From the NCBI RefSeq assembly GCF_900111455.1, contig NZ_FOIE01000004.1, positions 310,001 to 374,000 of the forward strand: DNA of 64,000 nt. Direction: 5' to 3'. The stretch is from Geodermatophilus poikilotrophus. GTDB taxonomy: Bacteria > Actinomycetota > Actinomycetes > Mycobacteriales > Geodermatophilaceae. Of this stretch, positions 25,566 through 35,802 are shown piece by piece; the first letter of the stretch is position 1, and every line of letters begins with the position of its first letter. The notes below the pieces were generated by a model. It saw only the letters and a list, made by a program, of their open reading frames with translations, had not been told where the DNA came from and ran no database searches. The translations under genes and the position numbers were made by a program.

Positions 25566-26010
25566 AGGACGGTGGGGAAGATTTCTTTCCTCCCCGCCAG
25601 TGACCCGGCAGACCGAGATCGGCCGGGCCTCTTGGTCCGAGATGAGGGTACAGCGACCGTGATCGCCGGGTCGCGCGGGAGCGCGACGGCGGTCCGCAGG
25701 TGTGACGGCGAGCCCTCCGAGGAACCCGGGTAGCGGGCCGCCTGGGGGCCACGTTCCCGACCGCTGCGAGCCCAGCGCGAGCCGGGTGACCGGTCTTGAC
25801 CGGGGGCAGTTCCGGCCTGCGCGGTCGAGCACACGCAGGAGACGGCCCTGCTGCCCCGTCCGGCGACCGCGCGCCGTCCAGCCCGCTGCGACCTCTTGCG
25901 AGCAGTTTGCGATAGTGCCGGTTGGGTGCAGCGCTGACTCCCTGGTTGCACCCCCGTTGAACGGGCCGCGTGGGGCACCGACGTGCGACGCCGATCGAGA
26001 GGACGCCCGC
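25566..26010. other. Spacer upstream of tRNA-Gly and the MFS unit
   Basis: No gene is recognised in these 445 bp. The part next to the tRNA holds an imperfect hairpin (GGTGGGGAAG ... CTTTCCTCCCCGCC, about 25570-25600). It should also contain the tRNA promoter on the minus strand, though I cannot point to clear -35/-10 boxes. The rest is ordinary G+C-rich spacer. Confidence 0.4.
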
Positions 26011-26106
26011 GTGGCCATCCGCACCGCCGCCCGGCGGTTGGGCGCTGTGCGCGCCGAGCCGGCCTCGGCCCTGGTCGTCGCCGTCCTGTGGCTGGTGCTG
26101 TCGTGA
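26011..26106 (+). CDS. 31-residue hydrophobic peptide overlapping the MFS gene
   Basis: GTG 26011 follows GAGAGGA at good spacing. The frame codes for a 31-residue peptide with a basic N-terminal half (MAIRTAARRLGAVRAEP) and a hydrophobic end (ALVVAVLWLVLS) long enough for a short membrane helix. Its TGA overlaps the GTG of the transporter gene (GTGA), so translation of the two is probably coupled. It could be a small membrane partner of the transporter or a translational leader. No family is recognised. Confidence 0.45.
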   Translation: MAIRTAARRLGAVRAEPASALVVAVLWLVLS

Positions 26107-27464
26107 GCTGGGCACCGCTGGTGCTGTTCCGCCGGCTGCCGGCCGTCCCCCGGCTGCTGCTGCTCTCCCAGCTGGCCTTCAACGTCGGCTTCTACCTGGT
26201 GGTCCCCTTCCTCGCCGTCCACCTCACCGAGGACCTCGCCCTCGCCGGCGGTGTCGTCGGCCTGGTGCTCGGTGTGCGGACCTTCAGCCAGCAGGGGCTG
26301 TTCTTCCTCGGCGGCGGGCTCGCCGACCGCTTCGGCGTCAAGCCGGTGGTGCTGCTGGGCTGCACCATCCGGATCACCGGCTTCCTCGTGCTGGCCGCGG
26401 CGTCCTCCCTGCCCGGTGTCCTGCTCGGCGCGGTGCTCGTCGGGTTCGCCGCCGCCCTCTTCTCACCTGCGGTGGAGTCGGCGCTCGCCGATCAGGGGCG
26501 GCAGCTGGAGGCAGCCGGGGTGGCCACCCGTGCGGAGGTCTTCGGGCTCGACGCCATCGCCAGCAAGCTCGGCTCGGTGACCGGCCCCGTCCTGGGTGCG
26601 GTGCTGCTGGCCGTGCCCTTCGCCCTGACGTGCGTGGTCGCCGCCGGCGTCTTCGCCGTCGTCCTCGCGGCGCACGCCCGGTACCTGCCGCGGGACCTGC
26701 GCACCGAGGGGAGCGGCGACGAACCGGTGCTGGCCGGCTGGGGACAGGTGCTGCGCAACCGCACCTTCCTGGCCTTCACCGCCTGCTACAGCACCAGCCT
26801 GCTCAGCTACAACCAGCTCTACCTCGCCCTTCCCGTCGAGCTGACCCGGGCCACCGGGAGCCAGCAGGCGCTGGGCTGGCTGTTCGTGCTCGCGGCGGTG
26901 GTGGTCCTCCTCTCCCAGATGCGGGTGACCCACCGTGCCCGCCGCGCCGGAGCGCGACGGGCACTGCCGGTCGGCTTCCTGCTCATGGCGGCGTCCTTCC
27001 TGCTCGTCGCCGTCAGCGCGCCGCTCCAGCCGCCCCCCGGGCCGTGGGCACTGGCGCCGGCCGTCGGCATGGTGGTGCTGCTGCACACCGGCCAGATGGT
27101 CGCCGTCCCCGTGGCGCAGGACCTCGTGCCCCGGTTGGCCGGGGAGCGCCGGCTGGGTGCCCACTTCGGCTTCCTGGCCTCAGCCGGCGGGCTGGCCGTC
27201 CTCGTGGGCAGCACCGGCGTCGGCGCACTGCTCGACCGCGCAGGCACGGCGCAGCCCGGAGCTGCAGTGCCCTGGGTCGTCCTCGCCGTGTTCCCGGCAG
27301 TGTCGGCGGCGGGGCTGTGGTTCCTCGCCCGGCGCGTCGACCGGCACCGGGGAACGGATCGGACCGGGCTCGTCCCCGCTGTCCCGGCCGGCGCCGGGGA
27401 CGCTCCCGGCGGCGGGCCGCGGGCACTGGCCGCCGAGCGGGCACCCGGCTCCACCGGCAGCTGA
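26103..27464 (+). CDS. MFS transporter (drug/metabolite efflux type)
   Basis: The 453-residue protein has about 11-12 hydrophobic helices (LLLLSQLAFNVGFYLVVPF, VVLLGCTIRITGFLVLAA, and so on). The MFS loop 2-3 signature is present (GGLADRFGVKPVVLL). A polar tail of about 40 residues follows the last helix. I chose GTG 26103, in GTGA overlap with the small ORF, because it places MSWAPLVLFRRLP directly before the first helix; longer starts add Arg-rich non-family sequence. The substrate cannot be told. It lies just before the iron-siderophore operon, so siderophore-related export is possible but unsupported. Confidence 0.82.
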   Translation: MSWAPLVLFRRLPAVPRLLLLSQLAFNVGFYLVVPFLAVHLTEDLALAGGVVGLVLGVRTFSQQGLFFLGGGLADRFGVKPVVLLGCTIRITGFLVLAAASSLPGVLLGAVLVGFAAALFSPAVESALADQGRQLEAAGVATRAEVFGLDAIASKLGSVTGPVLGAVLLAVPFALTCVVAAGVFAVVLAAHARYLPRDLRTEGSGDEPVLAGWGQVLRNRTFLAFTACYSTSLLSYNQLYLALPVELTRATGSQQALGWLFVLAAVVVLLSQMRVTHRARRAGARRALPVGFLLMAASFLLVAVSAPLQPPPGPWALAPAVGMVVLLHTGQMVAVPVAQDLVPRLAGERRLGAHFGFLASAGGLAVLVGSTGVGALLDRAGTAQPGAAVPWVVLAVFPAVSAAGLWFLARRVDRHRGTDRTGLVPAVPAGAGDAPGGGPRALAAERAPGSTGS

Positions 27465-27541
27465 GGCTGGGCGGCGGGGCTCTGGATCGGAGACGTCGGC
27501 ACCGGGCGCGGAACCGGTGCACGTCATCGTGCGCCCGTCGG

Positions 27542-27560
27542 TTAGGTTAGCCAAAGCTCA
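27542..27560 (+). promoter_or_regulatory. IdeR/DtxR-type iron box
   Basis: TTAGGTTAGCCAAAGCTCA agrees with the IdeR consensus palindrome at about 16 of 19 positions; the left half is perfect. It lies 94 bp before the siderophore-binding lipoprotein gene. Iron-replete IdeR would repress the operon from here. Confidence 0.75.
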
Positions 27561-27653
27561 TCATGGACCTCCGGTGCCCGGCGTGTCCTCCCGGCGGGCG
27601 GTCCGCCCGGTCGGCGCCGCGCGGCCGGACCACTGACAGGGGAACCGACCAGC

Positions 27654-28703
27654 ATGAGAACGTCCATCCGCCGCGCTCGCCGGGGTGCCACCGCCGTCGT
27701 CGCCGCGTGCGCCCTGACCGCGTGCGGCGCCTCCGAACCGGTGGCGGAGGACAGCGCGACCGGCGGGGGTGAGGGCGTCACCGAGTACCCCCTCGTGGTC
27801 GACAACTGCGGCCAGGAGCTGACCTTCGATGCCGTCCCGGAGCGGGTCGTCTCGCTCGACCAGGGGTCGACGGAGATCCTCCTCTCCCTCGACCTCGGCG
27901 ACCGGGTCGTCGGCTCCGCCTCCTGGACCGACCCCGTCCTGCCGGAGCTCGCCGAGGCCAACGAGGCCGTGCCGCGGCTGGCGGACAACGCCCCGAGCTA
28001 CGAGGGGGTGCTCGGTGCCGACCCCGACCTCGTCACCGCCTCCTTCGGGCGGCACTTCGACCAGGGCGGCGTGGCCGAGCGCGCCCGCTTCGACGAGACG
28101 GGGATCGCCTCCTACCTGTCGCCGACCGACTGCGAGGACGGCGTGAGCATCAACGGCGGCGGCACGCGCACCGTCCCCCTGGAGGTCGACTCGCTCTACC
28201 GGGAGATCCGGGAGCTCGCCTCCATCTTCGACGTCCCCTCGCGGGGCGAGGCGCTCATCACGGAGCTGCAGGAGCGCGCCGACGCCGCGACCGCCCGGAT
28301 CGAGCAGAGCGACGTCACGATGGCGTTCTGGTTCGCCGACACCAAGAGCCCGTACGTGGCGGGCGGCCTCGGCTCGGCCGACCTGCTCGCCACCACGGTG
28401 GGCGCGCGCAACGTGTTCGCGGACCTCGACGAGGACTGGTCGGCCGTCGGCTGGGAGACCGTCGTGGAACGCGACCCCGAGGTCCTCGTCCTCGGCGACC
28501 TGCAGCGCAACAGGTTCCCCGGTGACCTGCTGGAGGACAAGGAGGCGTTCCTGGCGTCGGATCCACTGACCAGCACCCTGCAGGCCGTCCGCGACGAGAG
28601 CTACATCGCGCTGCACGGGGCGGAGATGAACCCGTCGATCCGCTTCGTCGACGGGCTGGAGAAGATCGCGGCCGGTCTGGCGCAGCTCGGGGGGACGTCC
28701 TGA
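27654..28703 (+). CDS. Iron-siderophore ABC transporter substrate-binding lipoprotein
   Basis: The 349-residue protein has a lipoprotein signal: basic MRTSIRRARR, a hydrophobic core and the lipobox LTAC with Cys24. The FecB/FepB-type periplasmic-binding fold follows (TFDAVPERVVSLDQGSTEIL; later GWETVVERDPEVLVLGD). It would capture ferric siderophore outside the cell and hand it to the permease encoded next. Its gene is the first after the IdeR-like box, so iron repression of the whole set is expected. The cognate siderophore is unknown. Confidence 0.9.
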   Translation: MRTSIRRARRGATAVVAACALTACGASEPVAEDSATGGGEGVTEYPLVVDNCGQELTFDAVPERVVSLDQGSTEILLSLDLGDRVVGSASWTDPVLPELAEANEAVPRLADNAPSYEGVLGADPDLVTASFGRHFDQGGVAERARFDETGIASYLSPTDCEDGVSINGGGTRTVPLEVDSLYREIRELASIFDVPSRGEALITELQERADAATARIEQSDVTMAFWFADTKSPYVAGGLGSADLLATTVGARNVFADLDEDWSAVGWETVVERDPEVLVLGDLQRNRFPGDLLEDKEAFLASDPLTSTLQAVRDESYIALHGAEMNPSIRFVDGLEKIAAGLAQLGGTS

Positions 28704-28744
28704 GCGCAGGACCCGCCGTCGCCCTGCCGGGCGGGGCCGGGTCG

Positions 28745-29775
28745 GTGTCCTCGGCCGCGCGCCGTCGCGGGCTGCTGGGTCTGCTGCTCGCCACCGCAGG
28801 GGTCGCCGCGGTCGCGTTCTCGGTCGCGGCCGCGATCACCCTCGGGCCGGCGGACGTCTCGCTGGTGAACGTGCGGGACGTGCTGCTCAACCACGTCGGG
28901 CTCGCCGACATCCCGGTCCGCGCGGTGGAGGACGCCATCGTGTGGGAGGAGCGGCTGCCCCGGGCACTCACCGCGGCCGCGGTCGGCGCCGGTCTGGGGA
29001 TCTGCGGTGCGGTGCTGCAGTCCCTCCTGCTCAACCCGCTGGCCGACCCCTTCGTGCTGGGGATCTCCTCGGGTGCGTCGACCGGCGCCGTGGTGATCGG
29101 CGTCTTCGGTCTCGGCGGGACCGCGCTCGGCCTGTCCGGGGGTGCCTTCGTCGGGGCGGTCCTCGCGTTCGGTCTGGTGATCCTGCTGGCCCGCCTGTCC
29201 GGGGGAGGCACCGACCGGGTCATCCTCGCCGGCGTGGCCGGCACGCAGCTGTTCTCCGCGCTGACCTCCTTCGCGATCTTCGCCTTCGCCGACTCCGACG
29301 AGACGCGCGGCGTGATGTTCTGGCTGCTCGGCTCGCTGGAGGGCGTCCGCTGGGACGACGTCGCGCTGTGCGCCGTCGTCGTGCTGGGCGGCACCGCGCT
29401 GTGCCTGGGCTACGCCCACGCGCTCGACGCCTTCTCCTTCGGCGACGAGGTCGCCGCCTCCCTCGGGATCGCCGTGGCCCGGTTGCGGACGGTCCTGCTC
29501 GTGCTGACCGCCGTCATCACCGCGACGCTGGTGAGCGTCGCCGGCGCCGTCGGCTTCGTCGGGTTGGTGCTCCCGCACGCCGCGCGGTTCCTCTTCGGCC
29601 CCCGGCACGCCCGCCTGGTCCCGGCCACGGCCCTCATCGGTGCGGTCTTCATGGTGTGGGTCGACGCCGTCTCGCGGGTGGCCTTCCAGCCCACGCCGCT
29701 GCCCGTCGGCGTGGGGACGGCGCTCGTCGGGGTGCCGGCCTTCGTGCTGATCCTGCTCCGCAGGAAGCGGGTGCC

Positions 29776-29779
<4 letters not shown>
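28745..29779 (+). CDS. FecCD-type iron-siderophore ABC permease
   Basis: The 344-residue protein is a FecCD/BtuC-family permease with about 9-10 membrane helices. It has the family motifs RLPRALTAAAVGAGLGICGA, NPLADPFVLGISSGAS and GAVGFVGLVLPHAAR. A single permease gene is present, so it probably works as a homodimer with the ATPase encoded next. GTG 28745 is the first standard start after the lipoprotein gene. Its stop overlaps the ATPase start (GTGA). Confidence 0.92.
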
Positions 29780-30597
<818 letters not shown>

Positions 30598-30694
30598 TGC
30601 GGCGGGGTCGAGCGCGCCGGCGTATCCGTCGGAGCGGGTGGCCGGCCGTGCCCCTGCTGGGCCTGGCAGCAGCCGACCTAGACTCGACCCGCCA

Positions 30695-30768
30695 CGGGGT
30701 GTGGCGCAGCTTGGTAGCGCACCCGCTTTGGGAGCGGGGGGCCGCAGGTTCAAATCCTGTCACCCCGA
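30695..30768 (+). tRNA. tRNA-Pro (anticodon TGG)
   Basis: The acceptor CGGGGTG pairs with CACCCCG. The D-arm is GGCGCAGCTTGGTAGCGC, the anticodon loop TTTGGGA reads TGG, the T-arm GGTTCAAATCC is standard, and the discriminator is A. The full CCA is not encoded. Confidence 0.95.
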
Positions 30769-30885
30769 CCGTCTCCGTCCTCCCGGTCCGCCGGACCGGC
30801 ACCTCCGCGGCGTCTCTAGACTCGGGGGTCGACCCGGCGTCGTCCGGCGCCCGTCCCCGTCTGTCGATCGAGAGGCACTGCTGCT

Positions 30886-32382
30886 GTGAAGAGCACCATC
30901 GAGGAACTGGGCCCCACGCGGGTCCGGATGGCGATCGAGGTGCCCTGGGGGGACCTGGACCACGCCTTCGGTGAGGTCTACAAGGAGCTCGGTAAGCAGG
31001 TGCGCGTGCCCGGCTTCCGCCCCGGCAAGGTGCCCAACCGCGTGCTCGACCAGCGCGTCGGCCGGCCGCTCGTCCTCGAGCAGGTCGTCCAGCACGCCAT
31101 CCCGGAGGTCTACTCCGAGGTCGTCCGGGAGAACCAGGTGCGCGTCCTGGGCCAGCCGGACATCGAGGTGACCCGCCTCGACGACAACGACACCCTCGCC
31201 TTCACCGCCGAGGTCGACGTCGCCCCCAAGGTCGAGCTGCCGACGCTGGACGAGCTCGCGGTCACCGTCGACGACGTCGAGGTCACCGACGAGGAGATCG
31301 ACCAGCAGATCTCGGTCATGCGCGAGCGCTTCGGCATGCTCACCGGCGTCGACCGCGCCGCCCAGGACGGCGACTTCGTCTCCATCGACCTGGAGGCCAA
31401 GCTCGGCGACGAGGTCCTCGAGGACGGCTCGACCACCGGCATGTCCTACGAGGTCGGCTCCGGCAACCTCATGGAGGGCCTCGACGACGCCGTCCGCGGG
31501 CTGTCCGCCGACGAGTCGACCACCTTCCGGACCGCGCTGCTGCAGGGGCCGAACGCCGGCGAGACGGCCGACGTCACCGTCACCGTCCGCTCGGTGAAGA
31601 CCAAGGAGCTGCCGGAGCTGGACGACGAGTTCGCCTCCACCGCCAGCGAGTTCGACACCCTGGAGGAGCTGCGCGAGGACGTCCGCACCCGGCTGGCCCG
31701 CACCAAGGTGCTGCAGCAGGGCGCGCAGGCCCGCGACAAGCTGGTCGAGCACCTGCTCGAGACCGTCGAGGTGCCGATCCCCGAGAACCTCGTCGAGCGC
31801 GAGATCGAGTTCCGCAACCAGGCGATGCAGAACGAGCTGCAGCAGGCCGGCATGGACTGGGACAGCTTCCTGCAGATGACCGGTGTCGAGAGCCAGGAGG
31901 CCTACGACGCCGACCAGCGCAAGAACATCGAGGAGGCCGTGCGCACCCAGTTCATCCTGGACGCCGTCGCCGACGCCCGCGAGGTCACCGTCGACAACGA
32001 GGACCTCTCGGCGCAGATCATGGCGCAGGCGCAGCGCAACCGGATGAGCCCGGAGCAGTACGCCCAGCAGCTGCAGCAGGGCGGCAACATCGCCGAGTTC
32101 GTCGCCGACGTCCGCCGCACCAAGACCCTCGCCCAGCTCCTGGAGCAGACGACGATCACCGACGCCTCGGGCAACGTGGTCGACCTCGAGGCGCTGCGGC
32201 CGAGGACGGTGCAGGCCCCGTCCGCCGGGACCGACGCCGAGGACGCCGATGCTGAGGATGCCGACACCGGTGCCGAGGACGCCGACGCCGAGGAGGCCCC
32301 CGACGCGGAGGTCGCGACCGCGGTGGCCGTCGAGGCGACCGAGGGCGCGACCGAGGACGCCGAGGACGTCACCAAGGGCTGA
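30886..32382 (+). CDS. tig: Trigger factor, ribosome-associated chaperone and peptidyl-prolyl isomerase
   Basis: The 498-residue product binds the ribosome exit tunnel and folds nascent chains. The N-terminal ribosome-binding domain carries the signature [10 protein letters not shown]. The middle FKBP-like domain follows ([16 protein letters not shown], then [17 protein letters not shown]). The helical C-terminal domain ends in a long Ala/Asp/Glu-rich tail that makes it somewhat longer than the E. coli protein. GTG 30886 is the start. It precedes clpP1-clpP2-clpX, a conserved order linking folding with degradation. Confidence 0.96.
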   Translation: MKSTIEELGPTRVRMAIEVPWGDLDHAFGEVYKELGKQVRVPGFRPGKVPNRVLDQRVGRPLVLEQVVQHAIPEVYSEVVRENQVRVLGQPDIEVTRLDDNDTLAFTAEVDVAPKVELPTLDELAVTVDDVEVTDEEIDQQISVMRERFGMLTGVDRAAQDGDFVSIDLEAKLGDEVLEDGSTTGMSYEVGSGNLMEGLDDAVRGLSADESTTFRTALLQGPNAGETADVTVTVRSVKTKELPELDDEFASTASEFDTLEELREDVRTRLARTKVLQQGAQARDKLVEHLLETVEVPIPENLVEREIEFRNQAMQNELQQAGMDWDSFLQMTGVESQEAYDADQRKNIEEAVRTQFILDAVADAREVTVDNEDLSAQIMAQAQRNRMSPEQYAQQLQQGGNIAEFVADVRRTKTLAQLLEQTTITDASGNVVDLEALRPRTVQAPSAGTDAEDADAEDADTGAEDADAEEAPDAEVATAVAVEATEGATEDAEDVTKG

Positions 32383-32385
32383 GCA

Positions 32386-32446
32386 AGGACCCCCTGCCCC
32401 CGCCACCCGCAGGCTCGCGGGGCGGGCCCCTGCAGGGGCCCGTCCT
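32386..32446 (+). repeat. Intergenic hairpin repeat, copy 1 (after tig)
   Basis: This copy starts AGGACCCCC and has a stem around CCCGCAGGCTCGCGGG, then GGGCCC and CGTCC. It belongs to a family with a conserved loop close to CTCGCA-N-GCTCG found after several genes in the window. The position right after a stop codon suggests a transcription terminator. Confidence 0.7.
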
Positions 32447-32520
32447 CCCACTCCCGGCACGCTCGGGGTGGGCCGCGCACGACCGACGCCGTCCCACCCC
32501 GGGCTCCGGGGAGGGGCGGC

Positions 32521-32560
32521 GTCGCTCGTCCCGGGAGGGTGTCGCTCGTCCCGGCAGGGT
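32521..32560 (+). repeat. Tandem 20-bp duplication upstream of clpP1
   Basis: Two adjacent 20-bp units beginning GTCGCTCGTCCCGG differ at one base. They lie just before the ClgR-like box, in the 371-bp space between tig and clpP1. Confidence 0.65.
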
Positions 32561-32579
32561 ACGGAGCGGCCGGCCGCTG

Positions 32580-32593
32580 CGCCGACGGCGAAC
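32580..32593 (+). promoter_or_regulatory. ClgR-type activator site upstream of clpP1P2
   Basis: CGCCGACGGCGAAC fits the ClgR core CGC-N5-GCG followed by AAC. A plausible -10 element (TAGGGT, about 32632-32637) follows, putting the box roughly 55 bp before a predicted transcript start. ClgR is the known activator of clpP operons in actinobacteria. The match is by eye only. Confidence 0.6.
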
Positions 32594-32753
32594 ACCCCCC
32601 GAGTCGGGACTGCCCCCTCCTGCACGCGCGTTAGGGTCGACGCAGACCCAGATCCGCACCGGGCACACCGCACCGCGGCGGTGCCCGGCCCGCACCACCA
32701 GCCCCGCCCAGCGAGACCGACTGCACGACAGTCCAACGGAGGTCACCGCACCC

Positions 32754-33389
32754 GTGAGCACCAACCCGAACCAGGCGAGCGCGCCGCTCCTGCGTGGCGC
32801 CGCCGGGGGGATGAACCTCGGCGACTCCGTCTACGAGCGCCTGCTGCGCGAGCGCATCATCTTCCTGGGCACCCAGGTCGACGACGTCATCGCCAACCAG
32901 CTGGCCGCGCAGATGCTGCTGCTGTCGGCCGAGGACCCCAAGCGCGACATCCACCTGTACATCAACTCGCCCGGCGGCTCGGTCAGCGCCGGCATGGCCA
33001 TCTACGACACGATGCAGTTCATCGACTGCGACGTGGCCACCTACGGCATGGGCCTGGCCGCCTCGATGGGCCAGTTCCTGCTGACCGCCGGCTCCAAGGG
33101 CAAGCGCTACGCCCTGCCGCACGCGCGGATCATGATGCACCAGCCCTCGGCCGGCGTCGGCGGCACCGCGGCCGACATCGCGATCCAGGCCGACCTGTTC
33201 CGGCGCACGAAGCGCGAGCTCAACGAGCTGCAGTCCTTCCACACCGGCCAGCCGATCGAGCAGATCGAGCGGGACTCCGACCGCGACCGGTGGTTCACCG
33301 CGCAGGAGGCCCTGGAGTACGGCTTCGTCGACCACGTCGTCAGCCGTGCCGCCATGACCGACCAGGCCAACCCGGTCACCGACAACTGA
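32754..33389 (+). CDS. clpP1: ATP-dependent Clp protease proteolytic subunit ClpP1
   Basis: The 211-residue product is one of two ClpP paralogues that together form the mixed proteolytic chamber in actinobacteria. The serine-protease triad is visible: Ser in [11 protein letters not shown], His in [10 protein letters not shown] and Asp in RDSDRDRWF. The start is GTG 32754, behind AACGGAGG. A 371-bp leader with a ClgR-like site precedes it; clpP2 follows 18 bp after its stop. Confidence 0.96.
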   Translation: MSTNPNQASAPLLRGAAGGMNLGDSVYERLLRERIIFLGTQVDDVIANQLAAQMLLLSAEDPKRDIHLYINSPGGSVSAGMAIYDTMQFIDCDVATYGMGLAASMGQFLLTAGSKGKRYALPHARIMMHQPSAGVGGTAADIAIQADLFRRTKRELNELQSFHTGQPIEQIERDSDRDRWFTAQEALEYGFVDHVVSRAAMTDQANPVTDN

Positions 33390-33407
33390 CGGTTCGGAGG
33401 AACTGAC

Positions 33408-34034
33408 ATGAGCTTCGAGATGCCCTCCAGCCGTTACATCCTGCCCTCCTTCGTGGAGCGCACGAGCTATGGCATGAAGGAGTCCAACCCGTACAACAAG
33501 CTCTTCGAGGAGCGGATCATCTTCCTCGGGGTGCAGATCGACGACGCGTCGGCCAACGACGTGATGGCCCAGCTGATCACGCTGGAGTCCAGCGACCCCG
33601 ACCGCGACATCACGATCTACATCAACTCGCCCGGTGGCTCCTTCACCTCGCTGATGGCCATCTACGACACGATGATGTTCGTCCGGCCCGACATCCAGAC
33701 CGTCTGCATGGGCCAGGCCGCCTCGGCCGCCGCCGTCCTGCTCGCGGCCGGCACCCCCGGCAAGCGCCTCGCGCTGCCGTACTCGCGCGTGCTGATCCAC
33801 CAGCCCTCCGGTGAGGCCGGCGGTCAGGTCTCGGACCTGGAGATCCACGCCGCGGAGATCGAGCGGGTGCGCAGCCAGATGGAGCAGATCCTCGCGCGGC
33901 ACACCGGTCGCACCGCCGAGCAGGTCCGGGCCGACATCGACCGCGACAAGATCCTCACGGCCGAGGAGGCCAAGGAGTACGGGATCGTCGACGCGGTGAT
34001 CCAGAGCCGGAAGCTCAACGCCCTCCCGGCCTGA
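33408..34034 (+). CDS. clpP2: ATP-dependent Clp protease proteolytic subunit ClpP2
   Basis: The 208-residue partner of ClpP1 has Ser in [11 protein letters not shown], His in [10 protein letters not shown] and Asp in [13 protein letters not shown] 33408 follows TCGGAGGAA closely. A strong hairpin after the gene suggests that much of the transcription ends before clpX, which has its own leader. Confidence 0.96.
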   Translation: MSFEMPSSRYILPSFVERTSYGMKESNPYNKLFEERIIFLGVQIDDASANDVMAQLITLESSDPDRDITIYINSPGGSFTSLMAIYDTMMFVRPDIQTVCMGQAASAAAVLLAAGTPGKRLALPYSRVLIHQPSGEAGGQVSDLEIHAAEIERVRSQMEQILARHTGRTAEQVRADIDRDKILTAEEAKEYGIVDAVIQSRKLNALPA

Positions 34035-34048
34035 TCTCCGCAACCGGG

Positions 34049-34085
34049 ACGGGTCGAGTGCGCGCGTGTCGGGCGCTCGACCCGT
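34049..34085 (+). terminator. Hairpin after clpP2
   Basis: A perfect 10-bp stem (ACGGGTCGAG / CTCGACCCGT) around a G+C-rich loop begins 14 bp after the clpP2 stop. No U-run follows, as is common for actinobacterial terminators. Confidence 0.6.
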
Positions 34086-34318
34086 ACCGTCGGGGGACGC
34101 GGGACGCATGTGGTCACGGCGCCGCCCCGGCCGGGCGAGTCATCGCCCTCCGGGGTCGGGGCCAGCAGGTACGGTCGGCGAGCACCCGATCCCCGGACTG
34201 ACGTGCCGGGAGGAGAGCCTCGCCGGAGCGGGGCCGAGCACGGGACATCAGCACCATCAACAGGCGGGCCCCTGAGACACCAGGAGCCTGGAATTCCCCC
34301 CGAGGTGGAGGTCAGCAG

Positions 34319-35590
34319 GTGGCACGAATCGGTGAGAGCGGTGACCTGCTCAAGTGCTCGTTCTGCGGGAAGAGCCAGAAGCAGGTCAAGAAGCTCATCG
34401 CTGGCCCCGGGGTCTACATCTGCGACGAGTGCATCGACCTCTGCAACGAGATCATCGAGGAAGAGCTCTCGGAGTCGTCGGACCTGAAGTTCGACGAGCT
34501 GCCGAAGCCCAAGGAGATCCACGACTTCCTCGAGCAGTACGTCATCGGCCAGGACAAGGCCAAGCGTGCGCTCTCGGTCGCGGTCTACAACCACTACAAG
34601 CGGGTGCAGGCCGGCGGTGCCGGCAGCCGCGACGACTCGGTCGAGCTGGCCAAGTCCAACATCCTGCTGATGGGCCCGACCGGCTGCGGCAAGACCCACC
34701 TCGCCCAGACGCTGGCCCGGATGCTCAACGTCCCGTTCGCCATCGCCGACGCCACCGCCCTCACCGAGGCCGGCTACGTCGGTGAGGACGTCGAGAACAT
34801 CCTGCTCAAGCTGATCCAGGCCGCCGACTACGACGTCAAGCGGGCCGAGACGGGCATCATCTACATCGACGAGGTCGACAAGATCGCCCGCAAGAGCGAG
34901 AACCCGTCGATCACCCGCGACGTCTCCGGCGAGGGCGTGCAGCAGGCGCTGCTGAAGATCCTCGAGGGGACGACGGCGTCGGTGCCCCCGCAGGGTGGCC
35001 GCAAGCACCCGCACCAGGAGTTCATCCAGATCGACACGACGAACGTGCTGTTCATCGTGGGCGGCGCCTTCGCCGGGCTGGAGAAGATCATCGAGCAGCG
35101 GGCCGGCAAGCAGGGGATCGGTTTCGGCGCCGAGGTCCGCGGCAAGAAGGAGATCGAGGAGGCCAACGCCTTCGCCGAGGTCATGCCCGAGGACCTGCTG
35201 AAGTTCGGGATGATCCCCGAGTTCATCGGCCGGCTCCCGGTCATCACCAGCGTGGAGAAGCTGGACCGCGACGCGCTGATGAACATCCTGACCGAGCCGA
35301 AGAACGCCCTGGTGCGCCAGTACCGGCGGCTGTTCGAGCTCGACGGGGTGGAGCTCGAGCTCACCGACGACGCCCTCGAGGCGATCGCGGACCAGGCCAT
35401 CCTCCGCGGCACCGGCGCCCGTGGGCTCCGCGCGATCATGGAGGAGGTCCTGCAGTCGGTGATGTACGACGTCCCCAGCCGGGACGACGTCGCCTCCGTG
35501 GTGATCACCAAGGAGGTCGTGCTCGAGCACGTCAACCCGACGATCGTGCCGCGCAAGCCGAGCCGTGCCCCGCGCGAGAAGTCGGCCTGA
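34319..35590 (+). CDS. clpX: Clp protease ATPase subunit ClpX
   Basis: The 423-residue AAA+ unfoldase feeds substrates to ClpP1P2. The N-terminal zinc domain has [11 protein letters not shown] and ICDECIDLC (four Cys). Walker A is GPTGCGKT, Walker [11 protein letters not shown], and the C-terminal domain has [15 protein letters not shown]. Start GTG 34319 follows a 284-bp spacer containing GAGGTGGAGG just upstream. Confidence 0.96.
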   Translation: MARIGESGDLLKCSFCGKSQKQVKKLIAGPGVYICDECIDLCNEIIEEELSESSDLKFDELPKPKEIHDFLEQYVIGQDKAKRALSVAVYNHYKRVQAGGAGSRDDSVELAKSNILLMGPTGCGKTHLAQTLARMLNVPFAIADATALTEAGYVGEDVENILLKLIQAADYDVKRAETGIIYIDEVDKIARKSENPSITRDVSGEGVQQALLKILEGTTASVPPQGGRKHPHQEFIQIDTTNVLFIVGGAFAGLEKIIEQRAGKQGIGFGAEVRGKKEIEEANAFAEVMPEDLLKFGMIPEFIGRLPVITSVEKLDRDALMNILTEPKNALVRQYRRLFELDGVELELTDDALEAIADQAILRGTGARGLRAIMEEVLQSVMYDVPSRDDVASVVITKEVVLEHVNPTIVPRKPSRAPREKSA

Positions 35591-35591
35591 A

Positions 35592-35652
35592 AGAGGACCC
35601 CGTCCTCCCCACCCCTCGCAAGCTCGGGGCGGTGCCCTGAACGGGGCCGCCC
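35592..35652 (+). repeat. Intergenic hairpin repeat, copy 2 (after clpX)
   Basis: GAGGACCCCG, then a stem of CCCC/GGGG around CTCGCAAGCTCG, then ACGGGGCCG. It is the same family as the copy after tig and lies directly after the clpX stop codon. Confidence 0.7.
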
Positions 35653-35703
35653 GACGGCCCGTCTCCCACCGGGGAGGCGGGCCGTCGCCGTTCCCGGGGT
35701 CGC

Positions 35704-35750
35704 GTGCGCGGATCGGCAGGTGGGGGCCGAACACCTGCCGGTCAGCGCAC
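35704..35750. repeat. Hairpin repeat left of the AbiEi/DUF559-like gene
   Basis: Arms GTGCGCGGATCGGCAGGTG and CACCTGCCGGTCAGCGCAC pair with two mismatches in 19. The same arm sequence forms the hairpin at the other end of the gene (36736-36782). Confidence 0.75.
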
Positions 35751-35802
35751 ACCGTCGGCTGCTGATGTCCACAGATCTCCCGGCGCCGTCCCGGGCGGAC
35801 CC

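Noticed and set aside
30760-32736. Minus-strand open frame of more than 600 codons opposite trigger factor
   Set aside because: It consists of Leu/Val/Asp/Gly-rich filler with no motif and lies exactly opposite tig; it is a mirror of codon bias.
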